A DNA stretch of 21,218 bases, taken from the IMG/VR virus record IMGVR_UViG_3300008050_000394, positions 1-21,218 of that record, one strand, 5' to 3'. The stretch comes from a virus. The position numbers and the translations under genes were made by a program. Shown piece by piece: positions 1-8,671 of the stretch (the first letter of the stretch is position 1; each line of letters begins with the position of its first letter). Below the pieces are notes generated by a model. That model was not told the DNA's origin, did no database searches, and worked only from the letters and a program-made list of their open reading frames with translations.

Positions 1-669
1 AATCCTGAACACATCAAAGTGGTCAGGCTGGTCAGCCAGTAATTTAATCGTAGCGCCATTCAGGTCGATGATTGTGTCGCTCTGCGGAAGCAAGGTGCTG
101 GTCATATACGTCACACCCGGCTGGAACCAGACGTACCCGTTACTATCCAGTGCTGCTTGAATCGCTGCTGTGTTGTCAGATACCTCTGTTGTTGCAGATT
201 CGTCTTCTACAGCGCCGTAGCGCCGTACATCGCCAGGTTCATACTGCGGATCAACGATATTACCCGCTGTCGTAACGCCCTCAACGTAATCGGGGATGTT
301 CGCGTCTTCTTCACGCTGAGTCCGAGGATAATGAACCAGAGTGCTTGACATGGGAACAATGTCCCAACCAATATCAGTCGATGACCAAACAGTATTACCG
401 TCAGAATCCTTCAGCGTTACCTTATATTCCTCACCGTCTATGCCCCATAGCTCTTTCCTCACGCCGGATATTTCTGGTTCGCCGCGTTGGTTTAAGTCGA
501 GAGTGGCTGCGTTAGGTGTCTGAGGTACGTCTGCATCAGCCGCAGTGGGGTACGTTGATTTGTCTAAACCAGATGTGGGGTCAACAGTCTCAATCGTGCC
601 GCCATCATAAGGGTCGCCGTTCTCGTCTAAGAACTGGGGTGTTGGTATGCCTAGTACGGGGAATGCCAT
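1..669 (-). CDS. Tailspike / tail fibre protein 2, C-terminus cut by window edge
   Basis: The frame is open from an ATG at 669 to the left edge (223 codons), so the gene is partial at its 3' end. Residues 1 to about 145 are clearly homologous to the start of the neighbouring 810-residue spike: both begin MAFP(I/V)LG and share NGDPY, a TLNQ/DLNQ-x-G segment, EYKV-x-LKDS, RTQ-x-EEDANI and EPG-x-x-x-RYGA. This matches the layout of podoviral head/tail-binding domains. After RYGA the sequence enters what looks like the first turns of a right-handed beta-helix (a DNTAAIQAALD helix, then short strands), as in pectate-lyase-fold spikes. A GAAGG ribosome site lies 11 nt upstream of the ATG. It follows the first spike gene after a 50-nt gap with no obvious terminator. 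The enzymatic part is outside the window, so receptor or substrate cannot be inferred. Confidence 0.85.
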   Translation of the reverse strand, partial: MAFPVLGIPTPQFLDENGDPYDGGTIETVDPTSGLDKSTYPTAADADVPQTPNAATLDLNQRGEPEISGVRKELWGIDGEEYKVTLKDSDGNTVWSSTDIGWDIVPMSSTLVHYPRTQREEDANIPDYVEGVTTAGNIVDPQYEPGDVRRYGAVEDESATTEVSDNTAAIQAALDSNGYVWFQPGVTYMTSTLLPQSDTIIDLNGATIKLLADQPDHFDVFRI

Positions 670-719
670 TTAATTATATGCCTTCATAGATTGTGAGTAT
701 AGTCATTAAGCCTTAGCCG

Positions 720-3152
720 TTATACCGTGGTAGCTATGGCAGTCCATACCATTCCAAGCGCGGCTGTGGAGTAACCGCCCACCACCTTAATCATAGAGAG
801 GGATGGCTCATAGATAACATATCCCTCTCCGGTTTCCATTATGTCAGTGTCCAATGTCAACTGCGTGTCACTATCGACATTGGTTACGAATGCTGATGTT
901 GAATCGGTTGAGTTATATACAAGATCACCAATATCTACAGTGGTTGAAAAGTTCTGCCCAGACTGGATTAGTTTGAAGGCTGTAGTGACCCCATCCGTTG
1001 TGCCGCTATCCACGGTTGCTGGCGAGAACGAGACAGTCGCAGCCTCGTTGATGGTTTCAGTTGAGTTGCCTACGTTTCTCCAGTAAATAGTCCCATCGAG
1101 CGTTGAACCGCTTGAATGAGTGGGTTCCGTACTCGCAGACGTACCATCGTTCTGAGCAACATAGATTTTAGTCCCTGAGTTCTTGACTTTAGTGAATGCC
1201 TCATACTCTGTTGTAGCTGCCCATGTCGCTACTGCGTCTACATCAATCTTGACAATGCCAGTGGTCGAGGTTTCCCTTACTATAAGGGTTTCCATCGTGC
1301 CTTGAATATTCTGATTGACAGGCAGTTTGACCGTTGCTGTCTGATTATTAGCTGGAGCGACCCGAATAATTGAAGGCAACTTGCGAACATCTGAGTAATC
1401 AAGCGTTACGTCTGTGGTGCTTTGCTCCCTAACCGTGAATGCAGAGTCGCCAACAAAGTGCTTGCCGTACATAGTTGTATTGCCAGCATCTTCCTCACAC
1501 CACTCAGACTCGTTATGGGATCGCCAACCGTCCATACCGATAACTTCAATAGGCCCGAACTGAGGTTCATCAGCATCAATGGTTACTATCCCTAAGTTAG
1601 CAGAATTGAACGTAAAATCCATGTCTTCAAGCGTCAGTTTGCCATTGCCTGATGTATTGAAACGCCTTATTTTCCCTTCTGATGACGATCTCATTACACA
1701 ATTTTTGAGGCGGATTTCACCTACCCGGTCTTCACCTAGAGTTCCTGTGGCCTGACCAATTTCAACATCATAAGTAGCAGTCCCATCACCAGAACTTATA
1801 ATACAATTATCTAATACAATGCCGCTTGTTCTAGCAAATACTGGATTTTCATTATCTGCCGCAGTAAAGTTGCTGTCATACCCACATGAGTCAGAGAACT
1901 TGAAGTCTGTATGGTCTGCTGCACCTCCCCCATCTGCATTTTCAGCCCAACAGTTTAGTAGGTGTGCCGCAAGTATGCCATGCCGAAACCACCAATTTAC
2001 TCGATTCCAATTACCCTCACACCCAGATAAGAACCATGTGCTAGAATAATGTTCGCGGTCAACATCATAAACACCACCAAACTTCCAGCCATATTCAAAG
2101 CCATTTACGTTACAGCCGAAGCAGTTGTTAGCGCCACCACCAGCACTAACTGGCTCATAATCAAAACCAATACCGTGGTCAGAAGTCGAGCCACCTGTAT
2201 TCCGAGGCACAGACCCGGTTATGTCAACATGCTCCATAGTCAGGAAGAACACAGATAGAATCTTTACACCACCGCCAACTACAGCAGCGTCATTCAATAT
2301 CCCAAGCCGCTTCCATGAGGTCTTTGACAGATTATCAACAATCATCGCGTAGTCAGATGTAGCAGACCAGATGCTAAAGTCCTCAAACACAAGACCTTGT
2401 GCAGTCTGATGAGCAAGGTCACCTATGTCAAACGCATAGCCACTTGCAGCCGTGTACTTGAATACAGTTCCTACCGCATCACGATTCCTAAGTTCTGCAT
2501 CACGCGAACCACCAGCACCCCGTAGTATTATTCGCCCATCGTGGCGTGATTGATTGAGGAATCCGGTGTTGTTAGTCGTGTCCCAGTGGAAGTAAACCGT
2601 AGTGTTGTGACTGTAAGTTCCTTCCGGTGCATAAACAGGAGAGCCACCGTGAGACTGCTGGTTTATCGCGTTCTGTAACGCGAGGTGGCACTCAGTGCTG
2701 CCCGTTGGGTCTGCTCCATAACGCTGTGTGTTTCCCGGCTCAAGATAAGGATTAACAATATCCCCAATCGTATTCCCACTCGCATACGCCGCAATGTTCG
2801 CATCTTCCTCAGCCTGAGTCCTCGCGTACTGAATCGCTGTGGAATCGACTATGCTAATGTCCCACGCTATATGGGTGTCTGACCATACCTCAGTGCCAGA
2901 TGAGTCTTTCAGGATTACCTTGTACTCCTGACCATCGACTCCCCATATACCAACAGGAACCCTGCCCTCTTGGTTTAGCGTGATGACAGAAGCATTAGCG
3001 TTACTCGCGGCATCAGCGTCCACAGCAGTCGGATAGGAATACTTATCAGAATCATCCGTTGGCTCAAGGAACGTCAGCGTACCCGATGAGTACGGGTCGC
3101 CATTGTCATCGGTGTAGGTCGGGAAAGGTTGACCTAATATGGGAAATGCCAT
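720..3152 (-). CDS. Tailspike protein 1 (N-terminal anchor, beta-helix body, carbohydrate-binding-like module)
   Basis: 810 residues. Residues 1 to about 145 form an anchor module shared with the next spike gene and resembling, in pattern, the P22 tailspike head-binding domain. From about residue 145 a pectate-lyase-superfamily beta-helix begins (RYGA, then a helix ending NAINQ and PVYAPEGTY), continuing through repeated short strands rich in Gly, Asn and Asp to about residue 600. Residues 644-694 look like a small Trp-rich module of the ChtBD3-like type often found in phage fibres (WAATTEY, then IYVAQNDGTS, and DGTIYWRNVG). The last about 110 residues are Thr/Ser/Asp-rich beta sequence, likely for trimerisation. 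A good site (AGGA, 7 nt spacing) precedes the ATG at 3152, 13 nt after the last ejection gene. Expected role: host surface recognition, probably glycan binding or cleavage. Catalytic residues are not identified. Confidence 0.85.
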   Translation of the reverse strand: MAFPILGQPFPTYTDDNGDPYSSGTLTFLEPTDDSDKYSYPTAVDADAASNANASVITLNQEGRVPVGIWGVDGQEYKVILKDSSGTEVWSDTHIAWDISIVDSTAIQYARTQAEEDANIAAYASGNTIGDIVNPYLEPGNTQRYGADPTGSTECHLALQNAINQQSHGGSPVYAPEGTYSHNTTVYFHWDTTNNTGFLNQSRHDGRIILRGAGGSRDAELRNRDAVGTVFKYTAASGYAFDIGDLAHQTAQGLVFEDFSIWSATSDYAMIVDNLSKTSWKRLGILNDAAVVGGGVKILSVFFLTMEHVDITGSVPRNTGGSTSDHGIGFDYEPVSAGGGANNCFGCNVNGFEYGWKFGGVYDVDREHYSSTWFLSGCEGNWNRVNWWFRHGILAAHLLNCWAENADGGGAADHTDFKFSDSCGYDSNFTAADNENPVFARTSGIVLDNCIISSGDGTATYDVEIGQATGTLGEDRVGEIRLKNCVMRSSSEGKIRRFNTSGNGKLTLEDMDFTFNSANLGIVTIDADEPQFGPIEVIGMDGWRSHNESEWCEEDAGNTTMYGKHFVGDSAFTVREQSTTDVTLDYSDVRKLPSIIRVAPANNQTATVKLPVNQNIQGTMETLIVRETSTTGIVKIDVDAVATWAATTEYEAFTKVKNSGTKIYVAQNDGTSASTEPTHSSGSTLDGTIYWRNVGNSTETINEAATVSFSPATVDSGTTDGVTTAFKLIQSGQNFSTTVDIGDLVYNSTDSTSAFVTNVDSDTQLTLDTDIMETGEGYVIYEPSLSMIKVVGGYSTAALGMVWTAIATTV

Positions 3153-3165
3153 TCGTTAATCCTGG

Positions 3166-5643
3166 TTAGTTTGTTTCATCGTAGGAACTTATGTCTACTG
3201 GTGCTGACATTTGTGCAGCAGCACCACCGAGCGCACGAAGCACAGCAGCATTGGAGTTCTGAAGCCCGCCGCCAATCATTATCTTGCGACCAGTATTGGA
3301 CAGATAGAATCTTGAAACAATGCCGAATTGGAACATTGAAGTCATTGCATTACTCGCCAAGTCTAGTGTCATTATGGCTGGGATAATCCCCTTAGCAATA
3401 GTCGCGCCTTGAATTGATGTACCAGCATCCTGAACGCTCTGGAACGCCTTTGTCAAAGTTTTGGCATCGCTGATTAGCGCCCTCTCTCTAGGTGAGAGCA
3501 TTCGCCACAACTCGCTACGCTTGAGAGTTGCCATGCGAGTTGCCAACAACCCTTCGTTGGCTTTCATAACGCGACCACCATGCTCAATAACGCCATCCCA
3601 AACCCAATCAACAATCGAAGCCCTAAGCGACTCTCGCAGAGGCTTGTTGTTAGTTTGGTTCGCAGCCTTCATTAAGGTATGGGTTTGCCGTGGGTTCCCG
3701 CTAGTTATCAGTGAGTCAACGAAGTTTCTATTCGTAATCTGCATTTCCTTCATCGCAGGAGCGCCGATAGAAGCTATCCTCTCCAACTCAGCGGTAGTTT
3801 TTCTGAATATCTTTTGAGTCGCCCGTGGCATGAGAGCATCAAGTGTCTCTTGGTCGAATGAATCAAAAACTTTCCGCGCTTTTGAAGGGTCTTTCAGAAT
3901 TTCGGAGTATGCAGCGTCTTGAAATGACTTCCAACGCTTAGGGGAAACGGCGGAACGAATAGCCAGTAAGTTTTCAGAGTTATGTGGGGCTACATACGAA
4001 CGAGCAAGTTTGCCTAATTCCTCGCCCTTTGCTATAGCCTTAACTGCTGCTTTGCCTAGAGTGGTGCTTCTGATGGCGTGAGCTGAATTAGCAGCCGCCC
4101 ATGCCTTGAGGAAGCGTGGGTTTGTGTTTAGCGGGTTTCTGAGAATATCATCCACAGCTTTATAAAGGTCGTTAGCCTGTCCGGTAGCTTGCGTAGGCAG
4201 TTCACCCGGCTTAACCTGCTTTAAGTCCCATAATTCTGTTCTGACGTTGCGTAACTGGTCTGTTACAGAAAGAGTTGTGCCATCTGGGAGTTTCTTCGCC
4301 CCTTTAATGGAAAGGAAGTTATCAACTGCGCTATTGATAGCCCCGCTGAACTTGCCTTTTGAGCCAGCACGAAGGGAGGCAGCTAGAACCATAAATGGCG
4401 ATGAGGCTGGAACGTCCTGAGTAGTAGTAAGCGGTTTGCCGGAACTATCAACAATGTTGCCGCCGACCTGTCGAGTGGAACTCTTGCTGGTTCCAGAGGC
4501 CACCACTGGCTCTAGCCCAAATTTAGGTTCCGCAATCAACCGCGCTTCGTCATAGAGTTTAGAGACTGCCTGTTTGGAGGCTTTTGAATAATGCGCAATG
4601 CCTTCCTGAAGCTGTTTACCTGCTTTGCCAAGCATTGTCCCGCGTACGTTTATCTTAGCCAGGAATACATCGCTGAAGTTTTTAAGAGAGTCTACAACGT
4701 GACCCATAGCCCCTGCTTTATTCCCCGGAGAAGCAGACTTAATAACATTGTCCAAAGTAGTAAGCAGGTCATTGTATCTACGCTGAAAAGCGGGGAGTAC
4801 AGCACTCGCCTGTTTTTCCTGTAGGCGTATGATGGGATTGTCTGTTACGAGGCCGGGAGTCATCTTATCAAGAAGCCCTTTCTTGTCAAGATTTTTAGCC
4901 GCTTTAAGAACACCTATTCCCGAATCGCCAACCTTTAGCGCACCAGCGCCCCGTAATACGTTATAGGTCGCTGCAAAAGGCGACATTATGGCATTACCAC
5001 CCAACGAATACCCTCCTTCCGCAGCAATCTCTATAGCTTGCTCACTAAGGGTCTGCGCCTGAACGCCGTTCATATACTGGAACCCCTGCTCTACTGTCTC
5101 ACCAAATACCGCGCCCAATGCATTTAGAGCAATCGTGGCTGGAATTGTTAGAGGCGCGGCAGGAGGGGCAACAACACCAGCATAGAGTGCAAGCCCAATC
5201 TCGCCAGCTATCGACTCAGCAGATGGAGCAAGAGCTTCCAGAACGTCCATCCAAAGATCGCTTTTCTGGAATCCTTGCGGCTCAGTTAGTTTCCATTGAG
5301 CCTGTGGACTCTCACGAAACAGAAGCGTGTCTTCGTCATAGCCAAGCGCAACAGACTCGCCCATAACCATAATCTCGCCTTCAGCGAATTCCTTTTTTAT
5401 ACGAAGCCGCTTTTCCGCAAGGTTATCGCCACGCGCTAATGAAAGACGCAGAGCCGGACTAGCGAAGTTATCCCTGTCAAAGTCAGCGCCGAAGAATTCT
5501 ACTGACGAACTCTCAGCGGTCTGCATCAGGAATTGGGCTTCTTCTCTGGAACCACCACCGGATGACTCGCTACCTGAAGTTTCAAGCGCAGACATAAGTG
5601 CCTTAGCTTCATCACGGGCTGTATCTCTAACAACAGTAGTCAT
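3166..5643 (-). CDS. Large internal virion / DNA ejection protein (P22 gp16-like position)
   Basis: 825 residues, third of three ejection-type genes before the spikes, the place of gene 16 in P22. The N-terminus is polar and Ser/Gly-rich (residues 20-35). Residues 65-135 are charged, followed by an Ala/Gly/Pro-rich hydrophobic stretch at about 142-180 that could insert into or cross a membrane. The remaining about 600 residues are predicted helical from composition, rich in Ala, Lys, Leu and Ser, with a second apolar segment near the C-terminus. No lysozyme or transglycosylase signature was recognised. The start codon overlaps the stop of the preceding gene by 1 nt (TAATG), implying translational coupling. 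Family knowledge: such proteins leave the virion with the DNA and help it cross the cell envelope. The assignment rests mainly on gene order and size. Confidence 0.65.
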   Translation of the reverse strand: MTTVVRDTARDEAKALMSALETSGSESSGGGSREEAQFLMQTAESSSVEFFGADFDRDNFASPALRLSLARGDNLAEKRLRIKKEFAEGEIMVMGESVALGYDEDTLLFRESPQAQWKLTEPQGFQKSDLWMDVLEALAPSAESIAGEIGLALYAGVVAPPAAPLTIPATIALNALGAVFGETVEQGFQYMNGVQAQTLSEQAIEIAAEGGYSLGGNAIMSPFAATYNVLRGAGALKVGDSGIGVLKAAKNLDKKGLLDKMTPGLVTDNPIIRLQEKQASAVLPAFQRRYNDLLTTLDNVIKSASPGNKAGAMGHVVDSLKNFSDVFLAKINVRGTMLGKAGKQLQEGIAHYSKASKQAVSKLYDEARLIAEPKFGLEPVVASGTSKSSTRQVGGNIVDSSGKPLTTTQDVPASSPFMVLAASLRAGSKGKFSGAINSAVDNFLSIKGAKKLPDGTTLSVTDQLRNVRTELWDLKQVKPGELPTQATGQANDLYKAVDDILRNPLNTNPRFLKAWAAANSAHAIRSTTLGKAAVKAIAKGEELGKLARSYVAPHNSENLLAIRSAVSPKRWKSFQDAAYSEILKDPSKARKVFDSFDQETLDALMPRATQKIFRKTTAELERIASIGAPAMKEMQITNRNFVDSLITSGNPRQTHTLMKAANQTNNKPLRESLRASIVDWVWDGVIEHGGRVMKANEGLLATRMATLKRSELWRMLSPRERALISDAKTLTKAFQSVQDAGTSIQGATIAKGIIPAIMTLDLASNAMTSMFQFGIVSRFYLSNTGRKIMIGGGLQNSNAAVLRALGGAAAQMSAPVDISSYDETN

Positions 5644-7106
5644 TATTCACCACTCAGTTGAATGGCTCGAAGCCGCAAGTACGCCCTTGTGCGACCCTTT
5701 TCGTCAATGCCCGCCTTTGTTAGGTGGTCTATCAGGGCTGTAACACCATCCTCATTGGTCAGGTCATAGGGTGGGCTTATATCCTTATCTTTCTTAGCAA
5801 TGTTATATCTTGTGACAAGAGATTCCTCGTACAGTTGTTTCAATGCGCCCATGACTTGAGGGTAGGCTTTGGGAAGGTCGGCCATTGTTATACCCTTATC
5901 AATGGTTGAAACAGCGTTGTTTACAATCTCAAGTTCCTTGTCTGATACACGCTTGCCTTTTTCGGGGGTCAGGATAGGCACTAACTGTGATCGGATTATC
6001 TTGAGTTGAGTTTGCATACCAGCTATTGTTTCTTGGTCTGCGTCAGAAATAAACTGCGCAATAGCTTCCGCACCCTCCTCGTACCCTAAGTTATGAGCGA
6101 TACCAGCTAGAGTCATCGCACCAGCACCCTTAGCACCTACAGCGCCCTTAATGTCCATCATCTTTGGCATAGCATCTGCAAGAATCTCATCTAGTTCGCT
6201 AGACGCATCGTATGAGTTTTTGTTCAGAATATACTGCGCGCTCCGGTGAGTTGGTGTAGTGGGGTCTTGTGCGTCATACTCAGTCTTGCCGGGAGTTTTC
6301 TGATTCAGTTTGTCAATTCTGCCAAGCAGAAACTTCTCAGTCTCAGGGTCGTTAGCACCAGCCCGATTCTTGGCAACCTGTTGAATCAGACCAGTCATTT
6401 CACTTGTGCTTGCGCCACTAGCCAATCTGGCTTCATTAAGAGTTTCAACCCGTGTTTTGGCAAGGTCGGCTGCTTCCCGCTGCCCCTCAAGTTGTTTCTT
6501 CTGCATAGACAGCGCAAACATCTGGTCTTCCACGGCAGCAATGCTACCAAGCCGTTGTGCTTCTTTAGCAAGAGACTGTGTTTCACCAACAAGGCGTTTC
6601 GTTTCTGGAGAACCTGGAGACAGCAGTTTTGACTTGTCAGAAGCCTCCTTTGCCGTGCCATAAGCCCCCACCGCTTCATTAGCAACATTCTCAGCATCTA
6701 TAACCGTGTTGACAGCATTGGAGACTTTCTGCCCCATGTCCTTCATTTTGAACAGTTCAGCGCGGTCTTTCTTGTAGTCGCCAGTTAGATTTTTGCCTAA
6801 TTCTGGGTTTATTTCATTCAACTTCGGAAGATAAGCGTCTTCTTCAGCCTGACTGCCAATAGCGCCGATAATTGTATCTGCCGCTTTAATCTGGTCTGTC
6901 ATTTTGCCGTACTTCGCAGCCGCAGTTACCCGCTCTTGCTGTGCCTTACGAGCGGGAGCCTCATCGCGCCGAATCTGATTCTGCTGCTGCATTCCTTCAG
7001 TAGCCGCTTTGACACGGTTGTTCTGAAGCCCTTGAGCCTTCGCGTCCAAGTAGGATTTTGCGATATTAATGGGGCGCTGGTTTGCTGCTATGTTATATAG
7101 AGTCAT
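5643..7106 (-). CDS. Internal virion / DNA ejection protein, helical (P22 gp20-like position)
   Basis: 487 residues, dominated by Ala, Gln, Lys and Glu, with long stretches of heptad-like helix (for instance residues 20-80 and 160-230) and no Cys. This is the usual look of podoviral ejection proteins. It lies between the gp7-like gene and the 825-residue gene. It has a clear ribosome site (AAGG, 7 nt before ATG) and a 9-nt gap from the gene before it; its own stop overlaps the next start. The likely role is part of the protein channel or scaffold ejected with the genome. No catalytic motif is visible. A structural tail role cannot be excluded from sequence alone. Confidence 0.65.
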   Translation of the reverse strand: MTLYNIAANQRPINIAKSYLDAKAQGLQNNRVKAATEGMQQQNQIRRDEAPARKAQQERVTAAAKYGKMTDQIKAADTIIGAIGSQAEEDAYLPKLNEINPELGKNLTGDYKKDRAELFKMKDMGQKVSNAVNTVIDAENVANEAVGAYGTAKEASDKSKLLSPGSPETKRLVGETQSLAKEAQRLGSIAAVEDQMFALSMQKKQLEGQREAADLAKTRVETLNEARLASGASTSEMTGLIQQVAKNRAGANDPETEKFLLGRIDKLNQKTPGKTEYDAQDPTTPTHRSAQYILNKNSYDASSELDEILADAMPKMMDIKGAVGAKGAGAMTLAGIAHNLGYEEGAEAIAQFISDADQETIAGMQTQLKIIRSQLVPILTPEKGKRVSDKELEIVNNAVSTIDKGITMADLPKAYPQVMGALKQLYEESLVTRYNIAKKDKDISPPYDLTNEDGVTALIDHLTKAGIDEKGRTRAYLRLRAIQLSGE

Positions 7107-7115
7107 GGATGTGCC

Positions 7116-8228
7116 TTAATCCTCATCCCACGGGTCGGGGTAGTCAAGAACTGATCGGTCTGTGCCAAAACCGCCTGGGGTGTTGCTGGCGAGATTGTTA
7201 ACGCCGGGGCTGTTGTTTCCTTCCCAGAATCCGCCATCTGCATTAGCACCGCTGCCCTTCCTGCTCATGTAATCTCCCAAAAGAGCCGCGCCGCTTTCAA
7301 GCGCATCGCCCCACATATTACCCTTAGCTATTTCATTAGAGGCCAGAGTAGCACCGAGGTTAGTCATGTTACCTGCTGTTTGTTCTGCGAACTTATTGTT
7401 AGACCCTGTGGCTGCTGTCATACCATATCCAGCTATTCCACTCAGTCTGTTGAAGATTTTGTCGAACTCAGCAGAAGCATAGTTCTGGCTGTACTCCATC
7501 GCACCCTTCATTGACTTGCCGGATAGGGATGAGCCGTGAGCAGCCGCTTGGCGATCCAGTTCTTTCTGGCCTTCTTCAAGACGGAACTGATAGCCTGGGT
7601 CTTCTTTCCACTGATATATGTCTGCTCCAGGGGCATTAAGGTCTTCTTCTGGCAAGGTCTTGTTCATTTCAGCCCATTCGTCAAATTTGCCCACACCTTG
7701 AGCTATTTGAGACATTCCGAAGCCTATATGCTTGCTCTTACCACGCCGCCCGTACCACTCTTGGTAGCCAAGCCTTGCTTCATCTGCGGTTGCGTCCTTG
7801 CCGTACTTCTCGTAGAAGTCCTGATAGCCGCTACCCGTTATAAACTCGTTCCAGAAATCATTGTCAGTGTCGAATTGATTGCCATGAAGCGTGGGCATGG
7901 TACGAACATCATCACCCTGACGGAAGCGCATGATGCTATCACCAGTTGTTCCCTCGTCCCAATCGTATCGGTCTAGCGGGTCGTTGGGATCATCAGGTTG
8001 AGCCACTTGAGGTAGCCCCATCATGGCATTCATCGCGTTATTCGCGTTCCAACCCGATTCAGTGTAGGGTGCGAATCGTGCTACGTTCTTGTCCTGTTCC
8101 TCGGCTAAGTAGGCATTGGCTTGCTCCGTAGCGATACGGGCTTTTCTCGCGGCTTTGTTGCCGGACATAATGCCCAAGCCACTGCTGAGGACTGTACCAC
8201 CCGCTACAGCCGCTGCTGCCCAACTCAT
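7116..8228 (-). CDS. DNA transfer / ejection protein (P22 gp7-like)
   Basis: 370 residues. The N-terminus is small and apolar (residues 2-22, Ala/Gly/Ser-rich), then positively charged helix. Residues about 209-268 carry a signature seen in many phage DNA-transfer proteins: DPGYQFRLEEGQK, then DRQAAAHGSSLSG, then a NYASAEF segment and NRLSGIAGYG. The region between about 110 and 170 (a YGRRGK stretch) looks like a lineage-specific insert. The C-terminal 70 residues are Gly/Asn-rich and probably flexible. The ATG overlaps the cupin gene stop (ATGA), and a GGAG site lies 7 nt upstream. In P22 the equivalent protein is packaged in the capsid and ejected first to help build the DNA conduit across the envelope; that function is inferred here. 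Confidence 0.75.
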   Translation of the reverse strand: MSWAAAAVAGGTVLSSGLGIMSGNKAARKARIATEQANAYLAEEQDKNVARFAPYTESGWNANNAMNAMMGLPQVAQPDDPNDPLDRYDWDEGTTGDSIMRFRQGDDVRTMPTLHGNQFDTDNDFWNEFITGSGYQDFYEKYGKDATADEARLGYQEWYGRRGKSKHIGFGMSQIAQGVGKFDEWAEMNKTLPEEDLNAPGADIYQWKEDPGYQFRLEEGQKELDRQAAAHGSSLSGKSMKGAMEYSQNYASAEFDKIFNRLSGIAGYGMTAATGSNNKFAEQTAGNMTNLGATLASNEIAKGNMWGDALESGAALLGDYMSRKGSGANADGGFWEGNNSPGVNNLASNTPGGFGTDRSVLDYPDPWDED

Positions 8229-8671
8229 GTCGTTACTCCTTCAAGCAGGTCGGGAAAGTCCGTGGCGATTATCTGCTTCTCAATCTCATCCACATCAGTT
8301 TCCTCTGTCGCGTGAACTGTTATCCACAGTGAGTCTTCCAAAATTTTCAGGACTCGTTTTGTTCCTGCTAATGTCTTAATCATGCACGGCGCTTCAATCA
8401 CTTGCCCACCTTTATGTTCGTCAACTACTTGAGCCTTACCCTTCAGGACAAAGCAAAAATGATTCGTTATATGTATCTTGCTGGATATAATCATACCCGC
8501 TGGCATGAACAGTTCGCGGGCATACATTCCGTCAGCGAAGTGGTTTACGTGAGGGGGTATCTCAACCCTGTCAGGAGAGTTTAGCATGGCAGTTTCCACG
8601 CTAAGAATCTTCTCCCTTGTACTGAGGCGTGTTTCTATCTCCCTGTCGCGGAGTGCCTCTATCTCGCTCAC
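8225..8671 (-). CDS. Cupin-fold phage protein of unknown function
   Basis: 148 residues starting at a GTG that overlaps the previous stop (GTGA), with GAGG 4 nt upstream. The N-terminal 45 residues are charged helix. Residues 52-120 read as a single cupin (RmlC-like) barrel: a Gly at 59, a His/Asn cluster around 67-71 (KIHITNHF), FVLKGKAQVVD as the next strands, then a second motif LAGTKRVLKILEDSLWITVHATE. The His-x-His-x(n)-Glu metal set is incomplete (one His, an Asn and no obvious Glu), so metal binding is uncertain. Proteins with the same TKR...DS-WITVH ending occur in many tailed phages within structural operons. Possible roles are a minor virion component or an assembly factor, but none is shown by the sequence. 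Confidence 0.7.
   Translation of the reverse strand: MSEIEALRDREIETRLSTREKILSVETAMLNSPDRVEIPPHVNHFADGMYARELFMPAGMIISSKIHITNHFCFVLKGKAQVVDEHKGGQVIEAPCMIKTLAGTKRVLKILEDSLWITVHATEETDVDEIEKQIIATDFPDLLEGVTT

Noticed and set aside
6246-6697. Long frames on both strands (128, 85 and 100 residues) inside the 487-residue ejection gene
   Set aside because: They are out-of-frame reads of a well-supported coding gene, rich in Leu, Cys, Trp and Ser, with no ribosome sites.
7536-7976. 146-residue plus-strand frame opposite the DNA transfer gene
   Set aside because: It lies fully antisense to a gene with a recognised family signature; the composition is not that of a real protein.
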